Assembly: GCA_900548455.1 (NCBI GenBank)
Contig: URKQ01000034.1
Span: 1 to 35,734, forward strand
Origin: an uncultured Clostridium sp.
GTDB taxonomy: Bacteria > Bacillota > Clostridia > Clostridiales > Clostridiaceae
Direction of reading: 5' to 3'
Length of the DNA stretch: 35,734 nucleotides
Both the position numbers and the translations under genes were made by a program. Position 1 is the stretch's first letter. Each line of letters starts with the position of its first letter. Of the stretch, positions 22,967 through 30,416 are shown in pieces. The notes below the pieces were generated by a model that made no database searches, was not told where the DNA came from, and saw nothing but the letters and a program-made list of their open reading frames with translations.

Positions 22967-23635
22967 ATGAGTACATTTAAGGTCATTGAAATCAAACAAA
23001 GCGTTTTCGATGATAATAATCGACAAGCTGATGAATTAAGAAGCAGTTTGAAAAAAGAGAAAACGTTTTTATTGAACCTTATGTCATCTCCAGGCTCTGG
23101 AAAAACAACAACTTTAACAAGAACTATAAATGCATTGAAAGATGATATTAAAATTGGAGTTATGGAAGCTGATATTGACTCTGATGTTGATGCTCACACA
23201 ATTTCTCAAACGGGAGCAAAAGTTATACAATTACATACAGGTGGTATGTGCCACTTGGATGCAGATATGACAAAACAAGGATTAGAAGCACTAGGAACTG
23301 AAGAAATAGATTTTGCTATTTTAGAGAATGTAGGAAATTTGGTATGTCCTGCTGAGTTTGATACTGGATCATCAAAGAATGCAATGATTTTAAGTGTTCC
23401 AGAAGGTGATGATAAACCTTTAAAATATCCTTTAATGTTTTCAATTTGTGATGTTTTATTAATTAATAAGATTGATGTTTTACAATACTTCGATTTTGAT
23501 TTGGAAGCATGTAAGGAAAGAGTTAAAAAATTAAATCCTAATATTAAGATTATTCCTATATCAGCTAGAACTGGTGAAGGAATAGAAGAATGGGCAAACT
23601 GGTTACGTACAGAAGTAAAAGAATGGAATAAGTAA
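22967..23635 (+). CDS. hypB: HypB nickel-insertion GTPase
   Basis: A 222-residue SIMIBI-class GTPase. The P-loop is SSPGSGKTTTL (40-50), switch-type residues lie in MEADIDSDVDA (66-76), the metal-binding GGMCHLDADM (92-101) carries Cys95 and His96, and LINKID (165-170) is the guanine-specificity motif. There is no His-rich or CXXCGC-type N-terminal tail, so it has only the G-domain nickel site. It works with HypA to load nickel into a metalloenzyme. It is the first gene of the cluster, behind a GntR operator, and an Fe-S flavoprotein gene follows 27 nt later. No hypC, D, E or F gene is present in the window. Confidence 0.93.
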   Translation: MSTFKVIEIKQSVFDDNNRQADELRSSLKKEKTFLLNLMSSPGSGKTTTLTRTINALKDDIKIGVMEADIDSDVDAHTISQTGAKVIQLHTGGMCHLDADMTKQGLEALGTEEIDFAILENVGNLVCPAEFDTGSSKNAMILSVPEGDDKPLKYPLMFSICDVLLINKIDVLQYFDFDLEACKERVKKLNPNIKIIPISARTGEGIEEWANWLRTEVKEWNK

Positions 23636-23662
23636 TCTTTATATTTATGGGGGGAAATATAG

Positions 23663-26347
23663 ATGGCAGTAAAACAAAAAGTTCTACAATTTGCAAATCA
23701 AGTTAGTAATAATAAACCAGGTTCAAAAGGATGGTTTAATGAGAATGATGCTCGTTATAGAATTCTAGAACCAGTTGTAACAGATGAAATGGCAGAAGTG
23801 CTTCTATGCATGAAAATTAGAAATAAGGTTTCAGCAGCTGATGTTGCACCACTATGCGGAAAAACTGTTGAAAGAACTTCTGAACTTTTACTAGAGTTAG
23901 CAGATATAGGAGTTGTATTTGTTAATAATATTAATGGGGTAGATAAGTTTTGGTATGAGACATGGGTTCCAGGAATAATGGAAATGATGGTAAACCATAA
24001 GGAAAACGCGAAAAAGTATCCAATAATACCAGCATCTTTTGATGCATATGGAGTAGAAAATGGACCTAGATCAACAGGTAGTTTTCCTCCAGGAGTAGGA
24101 TTAATGCGTGTTATTCCTATAGAGACATCTATAGATGGAGAAACTAGAAGAGCATCTTATGAAGAAATTTCCAAATATCTTAATGATAGTAAAGTATTCT
24201 CAGTTTCTAACTGTTCATGTCGTACTGCAAGAGAAGCAGCAGGTGAAGGTTGCGGTCACTTAAAAGAAGATATGTGTATCCAACTTGATCACGCTGCTGA
24301 ATATTATATTCGTACAGGAAGAGGTCGTCAAATCACACGTGAAGAGGCCTTTGAAATTATCCATAGAGCAGAAGAAAATGGATTAATGCATCAAATTCCT
24401 AACCTTGATGGTTCAGGAAAGACTCATGCTATATGTAACTGTTGTGGTTGCTCATGTCTTGCACTTAGAGGAGCTACTATGTTTACAAATGCAGATATGG
24501 TACGTTCAAACTATGTATCACATGTAGATAAAGATAAATGTGTGGCTTGTGGTGAATGTGTTGCTAATTGTCCAGTAAATGCTCTTCAATTAGGTCAAAA
24601 ACTATGTTCTAACAAACCAGTTGTTAAAGAAATTATTAGAGAAGATACTCCTCGTAATACTGAGTGGGGAAAAGATAAATGGAATGTAGATTATCGTATA
24701 AATAGAAAAAATGTTGTTGAAACAGGTACAAGTCCATGTAAAACTGCCTGTCCTGCACATTTACCTGTTCAAGGTTATATTAAACTAGCTTCTCAAGGAA
24801 GATATTCTGAAGCTTTAGAATTAATTAAACATGAGAATCCATTCCCAGCAGTATGTGGACGTATTTGCCCTAGAAAGTGTGAATCAGCATGTACTAGAGG
24901 AGATATAGATGAACCAATAGCAATCGATGAAATTAAAAAGTTTATTGCTGAGCAAGACTTAAATGCTGAAAGTAGATATGTTCCTAAAAAGAGACATAAT
25001 TATGGTAAGAAAATTGCTATTGTTGGAGCAGGTCCAGCAGGTTTATCTTGTGCATTCTATTTAGCTATAGATGGATACAAAGTAACAGTATTTGAAAAAC
25101 AAAAAGCACTAGGTGGAATGCTTATGCTAGGTATACCATCATTTAGACTTGAAAAAGAAGTTATTGGCGCTGAAATAGATGTTTTAAAAGAACTAGGCGT
25201 TGAATTTAAGACAGGTGTAGAAGTTGGTAAAGATGTTACATTAAAAGAATTAAGAGAAGATGGATATAAGGCATTCTATCTTGCTATTGGAGCTCAAGCT
25301 GGTAGAAAGATTGGTGTTGAAGGTGAGGACGCTGAAGGCGTTATTGCTGGTGTTGACTTTGTTCGTAATGTAAATTTAGGTGAAGAAGTAAAACTTAGTG
25401 GAAATGTAGTTGTTATTGGTGGAGGTAACGTTGCTATAGACGTTGCTAGAAATGCTACAAGGGTTGGAGCAGAAAAAGTAGATATGTTCTGTCTAGAAAG
25501 CCGTAAAGAAATGCCAGCTCTAGATGAAGAAATAGATGAAGCTATGGAAGAGGGAATTGCAATAAATAACTCTTGGGGACCAAAGAGAATTATAACTGAA
25601 AATGGTCGTGTAGTTGGAGTAGAGTTTAAAAAGTGTATTTCTGTATTTGATGAAAATAGAAGATTTAGCCCTAAATACGACGAAAACGACATAAAAGTTG
25701 TTAAGGCTGACTATGTATTACTTTCAGTAGGTCAAGGAATTGATTGGGGTAATATTCTTGAAGGAAGTAAGGCTCAATTAAATCCTAACAAAACAATAAA
25801 AGCAGATTCATTCACTTATCAAACAGATGAACCAGATATATTTGCTGGTGGAGATTCTTATTCAGGACCAAGATTTGCAATAGATGCAATTGCTGCAGGT
25901 AAGCAAGGTGCTATATCAATTCATCGTTTTGTTCAACCAGGACAAAGTTTAATTATTGGTCGTGATAGAAGAGAATATCATGAATTAGATAAAGAAGCTA
26001 TTGAAGTTGGAGGATATGATAATACTCCAAGACAAAGACCAGGACACAAAGAAGATATAGATGCTAAAAAATCATTTAAGGATGCACGTGCTACATTTAC
26101 AGAAGAACAAGTTAAAGTGGAAACTAAGCGTTGCCTTGGATGTGGAGCAACTATTGTTGATGAATTTATGTGTGTAGGTTGTGGACAATGTACAACAAAA
26201 TGTAAATTTGATGCTATTTCACTTGTTAGAAAGTATGATAACGAGGGTGTATCATTAGAAGATTTAAAACCAGTTGTAGTTAAAACTGTTCTAAAACGTA
26301 AGGTAAGAATAGCAGGTCATAAACTTAAAAAAGTATTTTCTAAATAA
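23663..26347 (+). CDS. Large Fe-S flavoprotein oxidoreductase (GltD/NfnB-type core)
   Basis: An 894-residue cytoplasmic protein in four parts. Residues 30-110 look like a winged helix. Residues 180-270 hold a Cys-rich region (Cys184, 186, 197, 205, 258, 260, 261, 263, 265) followed by a ferredoxin motif (CVACGECVANCPV, 293-305). Residues 355-790 are a glutamate-synthase-small-subunit/dihydropyrimidine-dehydrogenase-type module: an Fe-S N-terminal part (Cys359, 363, 398, 402, 406, 410), a FAD motif IVGAGPAGLSCAF (453-465) and an NAD(P)H motif VVVIGGGNVAIDVA near 575. The C-terminus (about 835-865) has further cluster cysteines (CLGCGATIVDEFMCVGCGQC). It should move electrons between NAD(P)H and a low-potential partner. 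Its place between hypB and hypA ties it to nickel metabolism. Confidence 0.8.
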   Translation: MAVKQKVLQFANQVSNNKPGSKGWFNENDARYRILEPVVTDEMAEVLLCMKIRNKVSAADVAPLCGKTVERTSELLLELADIGVVFVNNINGVDKFWYETWVPGIMEMMVNHKENAKKYPIIPASFDAYGVENGPRSTGSFPPGVGLMRVIPIETSIDGETRRASYEEISKYLNDSKVFSVSNCSCRTAREAAGEGCGHLKEDMCIQLDHAAEYYIRTGRGRQITREEAFEIIHRAEENGLMHQIPNLDGSGKTHAICNCCGCSCLALRGATMFTNADMVRSNYVSHVDKDKCVACGECVANCPVNALQLGQKLCSNKPVVKEIIREDTPRNTEWGKDKWNVDYRINRKNVVETGTSPCKTACPAHLPVQGYIKLASQGRYSEALELIKHENPFPAVCGRICPRKCESACTRGDIDEPIAIDEIKKFIAEQDLNAESRYVPKKRHNYGKKIAIVGAGPAGLSCAFYLAIDGYKVTVFEKQKALGGMLMLGIPSFRLEKEVIGAEIDVLKELGVEFKTGVEVGKDVTLKELREDGYKAFYLAIGAQAGRKIGVEGEDAEGVIAGVDFVRNVNLGEEVKLSGNVVVIGGGNVAIDVARNATRVGAEKVDMFCLESRKEMPALDEEIDEAMEEGIAINNSWGPKRIITENGRVVGVEFKKCISVFDENRRFSPKYDENDIKVVKADYVLLSVGQGIDWGNILEGSKAQLNPNKTIKADSFTYQTDEPDIFAGGDSYSGPRFAIDAIAAGKQGAISIHRFVQPGQSLIIGRDRREYHELDKEAIEVGGYDNTPRQRPGHKEDIDAKKSFKDARATFTEEQVKVETKRCLGCGATIVDEFMCVGCGQCTTKCKFDAISLVRKYDNEGVSLEDLKPVVVKTVLKRKVRIAGHKLKKVFSK

Positions 26348-26401
26348 AGGCTAAAAGGATGCTAGAGCCATGCAAAGCAAAAGATGAGGTAGGTGATTAT
26401 T

Positions 26402-26743
26402 TTGCATGAACTAGGTGTTGTATTTGAAGTTGTTAAGACTATAGAGAGAGTAGCTGCTAAGCAGAATTTAACTAAAATAGATACATTAGTATTGCAGATT
26501 GGTGAACTTTCATCAATGATTCCTAAGTATATTGAAGAGTGTTTCCCGGCTGCAGCTGATGGTACTATATTAGAAAATACAAAGCTTGAAATTGAGATAA
26601 TACCTGGAAATGTAATATGCAAGGACTGTAATAATATTTTTAATGTCCTTAAAGAAGGAAAGGTATGTCCTAATTGTGGCAGCAATAATGTACAATTACT
26701 TAGTGGCAAAGAGTTCAATATTAAAGAAGTCATTGCTTATTAG
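26402..26743 (+). CDS. hypA: HypA nickel metallochaperone
   Basis: A 113-residue protein. Starting at TTG 26402 gives MHELGVVFEVVKTIE, the conserved HypA N-terminus in which the Met amine and His2 bind nickel; the alternative GTG at 26393 would add MII-L and bury this site. GAGGTAGGTG lies 7 nt before the TTG. The C-terminal zinc loop has CKDC (about 80) and CPNCG (about 93) with the expected spacing. It partners HypB in nickel delivery. It follows the flavoprotein gene by 54 nt. Confidence 0.93.
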   Translation: MHELGVVFEVVKTIERVAAKQNLTKIDTLVLQIGELSSMIPKYIEECFPAAADGTILENTKLEIEIIPGNVICKDCNNIFNVLKEGKVCPNCGSNNVQLLSGKEFNIKEVIAY

Positions 26744-26763
26744 ATAAGTATTTAAATGAATTA

Positions 26764-26813
26764 TTATAAGGACTTCTCTTGGTTTATGCTTATACTAGGG
26801 GGAGTCTTTATAA
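26764..26813 (+). other. 20-bp hairpin in the leader of the nickel transporter genes
   Basis: Arms 26764-26783 and 26794-26813 can pair over all 20 positions (several G-U) around the 10-nt loop TTATGCTTAT. No U-run follows, so it is not a simple terminator. It may insulate or process the transcript between hypA and the transporter genes. Confidence 0.6.
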
Positions 26814-26826
26814 CATATAATTGAAG

Positions 26827-26880
26827 TCATGAAGACTTTTATATTACTTTATAATAACTCAAAATAGAATCATGAAGACT
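26827..26880 (+). promoter_or_regulatory. Candidate internal promoter with paired direct repeats
   Basis: TATAAT at 26850-26855 could be a -10. The 11-bp word TCATGAAGACT occurs at 26827-26837 (overlapping the -35 position) and at 26870-26880 (just after the expected start). Their 43-bp spacing is close to four helical turns, as for a looping or cooperative regulator. Confidence 0.4.
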
Positions 26881-26920
26881 CTAAAAATAATTAAATTAAA
26901 TATGTAAAGGAGTCGGTAAT

Positions 26921-27976
26921 ATGCATATGGCAGATGCGCTAATTTCAGGAGTTGTTGGTGGCACAATGATTGTTGCAAGTGGAGTTGTTGGAGTACGTTC
27001 CGTACAAAAGATAGAAAATGATATGGATGAAAAGAAAATTCCATTAATGGGAGTCATGGGGGCTTTTGTTTTTGCAGCTCAGATGATTAACTTTTCAATT
27101 CCAGGAACAGGATCAAGTGGACATATTGGAGGAGGACTTTTGTTAGCCGCTTTATTAGGACCACATGCTGGATTTTTATCTATTGCAGGAGTACTTTTAA
27201 TACAAGCCTTATTTTTTGGTGATGGTGGTATATTAGCATATGGATGTAATCTATTTAATATGGGTTTTTATTCTTGTTTTATTGCTTATCCTCTTATATA
27301 TAAGAAGATATTAGGAAATAAAATAACTAGCAAGAAGATTTTTTTGGCTTCAATTATTTCTGTAGTTATTGCACTTCAAATGGGGGCTTTTAGCGTAGTA
27401 ATGGAAACATTGTTATCAGGTAAAACTGAATTGCCATTTGGTACTTTTGTAATGTTGATGCAGCCAATACACTTAGCTATTGGAATTGTTGAAGGAATAA
27501 TTACAGGTGCTGTTCTAAGTTTTGTATGGAAAGCAAGGCCAGAAATATTAGAAAGTGCTGCTAAAGGTAATAAAATAGGAAATATTTCTATTAAAACAGT
27601 TTTAACTGGATTATTAGTTTCAACAATTTTAGTTGGAGGAATTTTATCATGGTTTGCATCTGGAAACCCTGATGGCCTTGAATGGTCCATGGAGAAAACA
27701 GCTGGAACAACTGAACTTGAAGCTAATACTAAGTTACACGAAACTTTAGGTAATTTTCAAGAAAAAACTTCATTCTTGCCTGATTATAATTTTAAATCAA
27801 GTGGAAATGAAGAAACTGATAATGAAGGTGAAAATTGGCCAACAATCAGCACCGGTACAACTGTTTCAGGAATAGTAGGAGGAGCAATGACTCTTTTATT
27901 AGCAGTTGTAGTAGGTATATTTATTGGAAAGTCGAAGAAAAGAAGATGTAAAAAAGATAATAAAGCAACTATTTAA
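26921..27976 (+). CDS. nikMN: ECF nickel/cobalt transporter, fused substrate-binding and PDGLE component
   Basis: A 351-residue membrane protein. It begins MHMADALISGVVGG, the CbiM/NikM start whose Met1 amine and His2 bind the metal, with the third ligand expected at His68 (SSGHIGGG). About seven helices follow. After a linker, a helix near 225-245 leads into the PDGLEWS motif (250-256), typical of NikN/PDGLE domains, and a last helix lies near 315-338 with a basic tail (KSKKRRCKKDNK). The fusion of M and N parts is typical of NikMN. Together with HypA, HypB and CooT nearby, nickel is the likely cargo rather than cobalt. GGAG precedes the ATG. Confidence 0.88.
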   Translation: MHMADALISGVVGGTMIVASGVVGVRSVQKIENDMDEKKIPLMGVMGAFVFAAQMINFSIPGTGSSGHIGGGLLLAALLGPHAGFLSIAGVLLIQALFFGDGGILAYGCNLFNMGFYSCFIAYPLIYKKILGNKITSKKIFLASIISVVIALQMGAFSVVMETLLSGKTELPFGTFVMLMQPIHLAIGIVEGIITGAVLSFVWKARPEILESAAKGNKIGNISIKTVLTGLLVSTILVGGILSWFASGNPDGLEWSMEKTAGTTELEANTKLHETLGNFQEKTSFLPDYNFKSSGNEETDNEGENWPTISTGTTVSGIVGGAMTLLLAVVVGIFIGKSKKRRCKKDNKATI

Positions 27977-28002
27977 TAATATTCTTGTTGGGAATGATTA
28001 AA

Positions 28003-28812
28003 ATGTCTAAAATTGATAACTCAATATATAATTTAAATGTGTTAGAAGAGTTGGCTCAAAATCAGTCATTAGTTCATAGTGTTCATCCCTTAATTAAATT
28101 AAGTATCACAATTTTATATGTGGTTTTGATTATATCTTTTAATAGGTATGAAATTATTAACTTAATACCATTTGTTATTTATCCAATTTTGATTATTAAT
28201 ATATCAGAAACACCTACCTTACCAATATTAAAGATAGTGATTATAGCTCTTCCTATTATAATTGGAATTGGTATTTTTAACTTGTTTTTTAATAATAGAT
28301 TAATATACTTCTGTGGAATTTTAGTTCCAAGCGGATTTATTGTGTTTATATCAATATTCTTTAAGTCTATATTGACAATAACAGCAACTGTTTTGTTAAT
28401 AGCAACTACTGGTATTAATAAATTATGTTTAGCTATGAGAATGGTGAGGATACCAAAGATATTTGTACTTCAAGTCCAATTAACCTACAGATATATTAGT
28501 ATTTTAATTATGGAAACTAGGACTATGGTAAATGCATATTTTTTAAGATCACCAGGTGAAAAGGGAATTCATATAAAATTATGGGGACCTTTTTTAGGAC
28601 AGTTGTTGTTAAGAACTTATGATAGGGCTCAAAGGATATATGATGCTATGAATCTGAGGGGGTTTTCAGGAGAATATAAAACTGGTATATCACAAAGGCT
28701 TGTATGTTTAGATTATATATATTTAATTTGTTTCAGTTTATTTTTTACAATGGCAAGAATTTTTAATATTCCAATGCTTTTAGGAACTCAAATTATAGGG
28801 GTGATTCCATAA
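28003..28812 (+). CDS. nikQ: ECF transporter transmembrane component (NikQ/CbiQ)
   Basis: A 269-residue T component. Hydrophobic segments lie near 30-47, 49-66, 75-95, 105-130 and 235-255. The coupling-helix motifs expected of EcfT proteins are visible as TMVNAYFLRSPGEK and YDRAQRIYDAMNLRGFSG, the latter holding the Ala-Arg-Gly type box that docks on the ATPases. I prefer ATG 28003 over TTG 27985; the ribosome site is weak for either. It abuts the ATPase gene directly. Confidence 0.85.
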   Translation: MSKIDNSIYNLNVLEELAQNQSLVHSVHPLIKLSITILYVVLIISFNRYEIINLIPFVIYPILIINISETPTLPILKIVIIALPIIIGIGIFNLFFNNRLIYFCGILVPSGFIVFISIFFKSILTITATVLLIATTGINKLCLAMRMVRIPKIFVLQVQLTYRYISILIMETRTMVNAYFLRSPGEKGIHIKLWGPFLGQLLLRTYDRAQRIYDAMNLRGFSGEYKTGISQRLVCLDYIYLICFSLFFTMARIFNIPMLLGTQIIGVIP

Positions 28813-29571
28813 ATGTGTAAAAGTCAACTAGAAGTTAACAATTTAAGTTTCTCATATCCAGATGGCAATAATGCTATAAATGATATATCTTTTACTATAC
28901 AAGAAGGTGAATCTATTGGAATAATAGGAGCTAATGGTGCTGGAAAGTCTACGCTTTTAATGTTATTACTTGGTATACTGAATTTAAACAAGGGAGAAAT
29001 ATTGGTTGAGGGTGTTAAGCTTGAAAAAAGAAATTTGGCGTTGATAAGAGAAAAAATGGGTATGGTTTTTCAAAACCCAGATGATCAACTATTTTTTACT
29101 AATGTATATGAAGATATTGCCTTTGGACCTAGAAATTATAATTTGAATGAAAGTGAAGTAAGAGAAAGAGTAATAGAGGCTCTCTATAAGGTAGGAGCAT
29201 CTTCTTTAAAAGATAGATCTTCATTTAAACTGTCAGGTGGAGAAAAAAGATTAGTTTCTATAGCATCAATTTTAGCTATGAGACCTAAAATATTAATTAT
29301 GGACGAACCTTCATCAGCCCTTGATCCTAAGTCAAGAAGGAGATTAATTAATTTATTAAATAGTTTTAAGGAAACAAAAATAATTACAAGTCATGATTTA
29401 GATATGATTTTAGACACTTGTAATAGAATACTTGTAATGAAAGAAGGAAAAATAATTGCTGATGGTGAGTCAAAAAAAGTGTTATTGGATTTTGAGCTAT
29501 TAGATAATTGTGGATTAGAAAAGCCTCTTTCATTACAAAATTGTCCTATATGTGGAAGTGTTAATAATTAA
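28813..29571 (+). CDS. nikO: ECF transporter ATPase (NikO/CbiO)
   Basis: A 252-residue ABC ATPase. Walker A is GANGAGKST (about 39-47), the Q-loop is VFQNPDDQLFF with the ECF-type DDQ, the signature is KLSGGEKRLVS (about 140), Walker B is ILIMDEPSSALDP (about 160) and the switch histidine is in ITSHDLDMI. It energises the M-Q complex. The C-terminus adds a short cysteine tail (NCGLEKP, then NCPICGSVNN) not needed for ATP hydrolysis; it might bind metal. The ATG follows the nikQ stop immediately, with AGGGGTGAT inside nikQ as ribosome site. Confidence 0.92.
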   Translation: MCKSQLEVNNLSFSYPDGNNAINDISFTIQEGESIGIIGANGAGKSTLLMLLLGILNLNKGEILVEGVKLEKRNLALIREKMGMVFQNPDDQLFFTNVYEDIAFGPRNYNLNESEVRERVIEALYKVGASSLKDRSSFKLSGGEKRLVSIASILAMRPKILIMDEPSSALDPKSRRRLINLLNSFKETKIITSHDLDMILDTCNRILVMKEGKIIADGESKKVLLDFELLDNCGLEKPLSLQNCPICGSVNN

Positions 29572-29593
29572 ATGATGTAATGAAGATAAGATT

Positions 29594-29621
29594 TGTATGT
29601 GTCATTGTAAAGGCATACAGA
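29594..29621 (+). other. Small hairpin before the DUF3842 gene
   Basis: TGTATG and CATACA can form a 6-bp stem around a Gly/Val-type leader. The 28 nt match the hairpin at 70-97 in 23 positions. It may be chance. Confidence 0.25.
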
Positions 29622-29647
29622 TTCTAAAGATATATATGGAGGGGAAG

Positions 29648-30070
29648 ATGAGGATTGCAGTTATAGATGGGCAGGGTGGTGGAATAGGTAAAGCTATTGT
29701 GGAAAAATTAAGAAAAGAATTGGAAAATACAATTGATATTGTTGCGTTAGGAACCAATGCTTTAGCTACATCCATGATGCTAAAGGCTGGAGCCAATGAA
29801 GGAGCAACAGGTGAAAATGCAATTGCTTATAATGTAGCTAGAGTTGATATTATAATTGGATCTATTGGAATTATATGTGCAAATTCATTTTTGGGTGAGC
29901 TTACGCCTAAAATGGCTGAAGTAATTGCAGAAAGCCCGGCTAAAAAGATTCTTATTCCACTGAATAGGTATAATGTTAGTATAGCGGGAACTGTTAAAAA
30001 ACAGCTTCCACATTATATTGATGATGCTATTGAACTTGTAAAAAATGTGGAGGTGAGTAATTGTGTGTGA
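29648..30070 (+). CDS. DUF3842 family protein
   Basis: A 140-residue soluble protein starting MRIAVIDGQGGGIGKAIVEK, a Rossmann-like glycine-rich loop, followed by ALGTNALATSMMLKAGANEG, ARVDIIIGSIGIICANSFLG and a C-terminal NRYNVSIAG segment. This is the DUF3842 pattern; the family's function is not established to my knowledge, but it recurs next to CooT. I chose ATG 29648 because GGAGGGG lies 6 nt upstream; the earlier in-frame ATG at 29597 has no ribosome site. Its end overlaps the cooT start by 8 nt, so the two are translationally coupled. A nucleotide-binding role in nickel handling is a guess. Confidence 0.85.
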   Translation: MRIAVIDGQGGGIGKAIVEKLRKELENTIDIVALGTNALATSMMLKAGANEGATGENAIAYNVARVDIIIGSIGIICANSFLGELTPKMAEVIAESPAKKILIPLNRYNVSIAGTVKKQLPHYIDDAIELVKNVEVSNCV

Positions 30071-30260
30071 AGCTAATGTATATATGATTGATAAAGATGG
30101 AAAAGAAAAATTGATATTAGAATCTGTGGATAAAATTATACCAAGAGATAATGAAATCTTTCTAGAAAATATCTTTAGTGAAAGAAAGACAGTGAAAGCA
30201 CAAATCAAGGAAATGGAACTTGTAGAACATAGAATTATTTTACAAGAAGTGCAAAAATAA
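30063..30260 (+). CDS. cooT: CooT family nickel-binding protein
   Basis: A 65-residue protein beginning MCEANVYMIDKDGKEKLILE. Cys2 is the nickel ligand of CooT, and the short beta-rich pattern that follows, with length of about 65, fits the family. In Rhodospirillum CooT supports nickel insertion into CO dehydrogenase. The GTG start is fixed by GGAGGTGAG at 30049-30057. It overlaps the DUF3842 gene. A nickel client for CooT is not encoded nearby. Confidence 0.85.
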   Translation: MCEANVYMIDKDGKEKLILESVDKIIPRDNEIFLENIFSERKTVKAQIKEMELVEHRIILQEVQK

Positions 30261-30339
30261 GAATGAAATAAGTTATAAAAATGAAATAAAAATACAAAAA
30301 TTATAATAAATTTTCTATATTTATATATTTATTGAAACT

Positions 30340-30368
30340 TTGACAATATTAGTGTCGTAATATATAAT
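30340..30368 (+). promoter_or_regulatory. Consensus promoter of the DUF5692 gene
   Basis: TTGACA (30340-30345), exactly 17 bp, then TATAAT (30363-30368): a perfect sigma-A promoter. GACA/TGTC at 30342-30356 form a small dyad overlapping the -35 and could be an operator. Confidence 0.85.
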
Positions 30369-30416
30369 TATAGTTGGACATAATATGTTTACATTATTAA
30401 TGAGGGGGAAATTATT

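Noticed and set aside
26744..26920. A cobalamin or NiCo riboswitch controlling the ECF transporter.
   Set aside because: The conserved B12-box or NiCo four-way-junction elements are not recognisable; the visible structure is one long hairpin plus repeats.
26921..29571. A cobalt (Cbi) transporter for cobalamin synthesis.
   Set aside because: No cobalamin biosynthesis genes adjoin it, while HypA, HypB and CooT do; cobO is 15 kb away and separately transcribed. Cobalt is not fully excluded.
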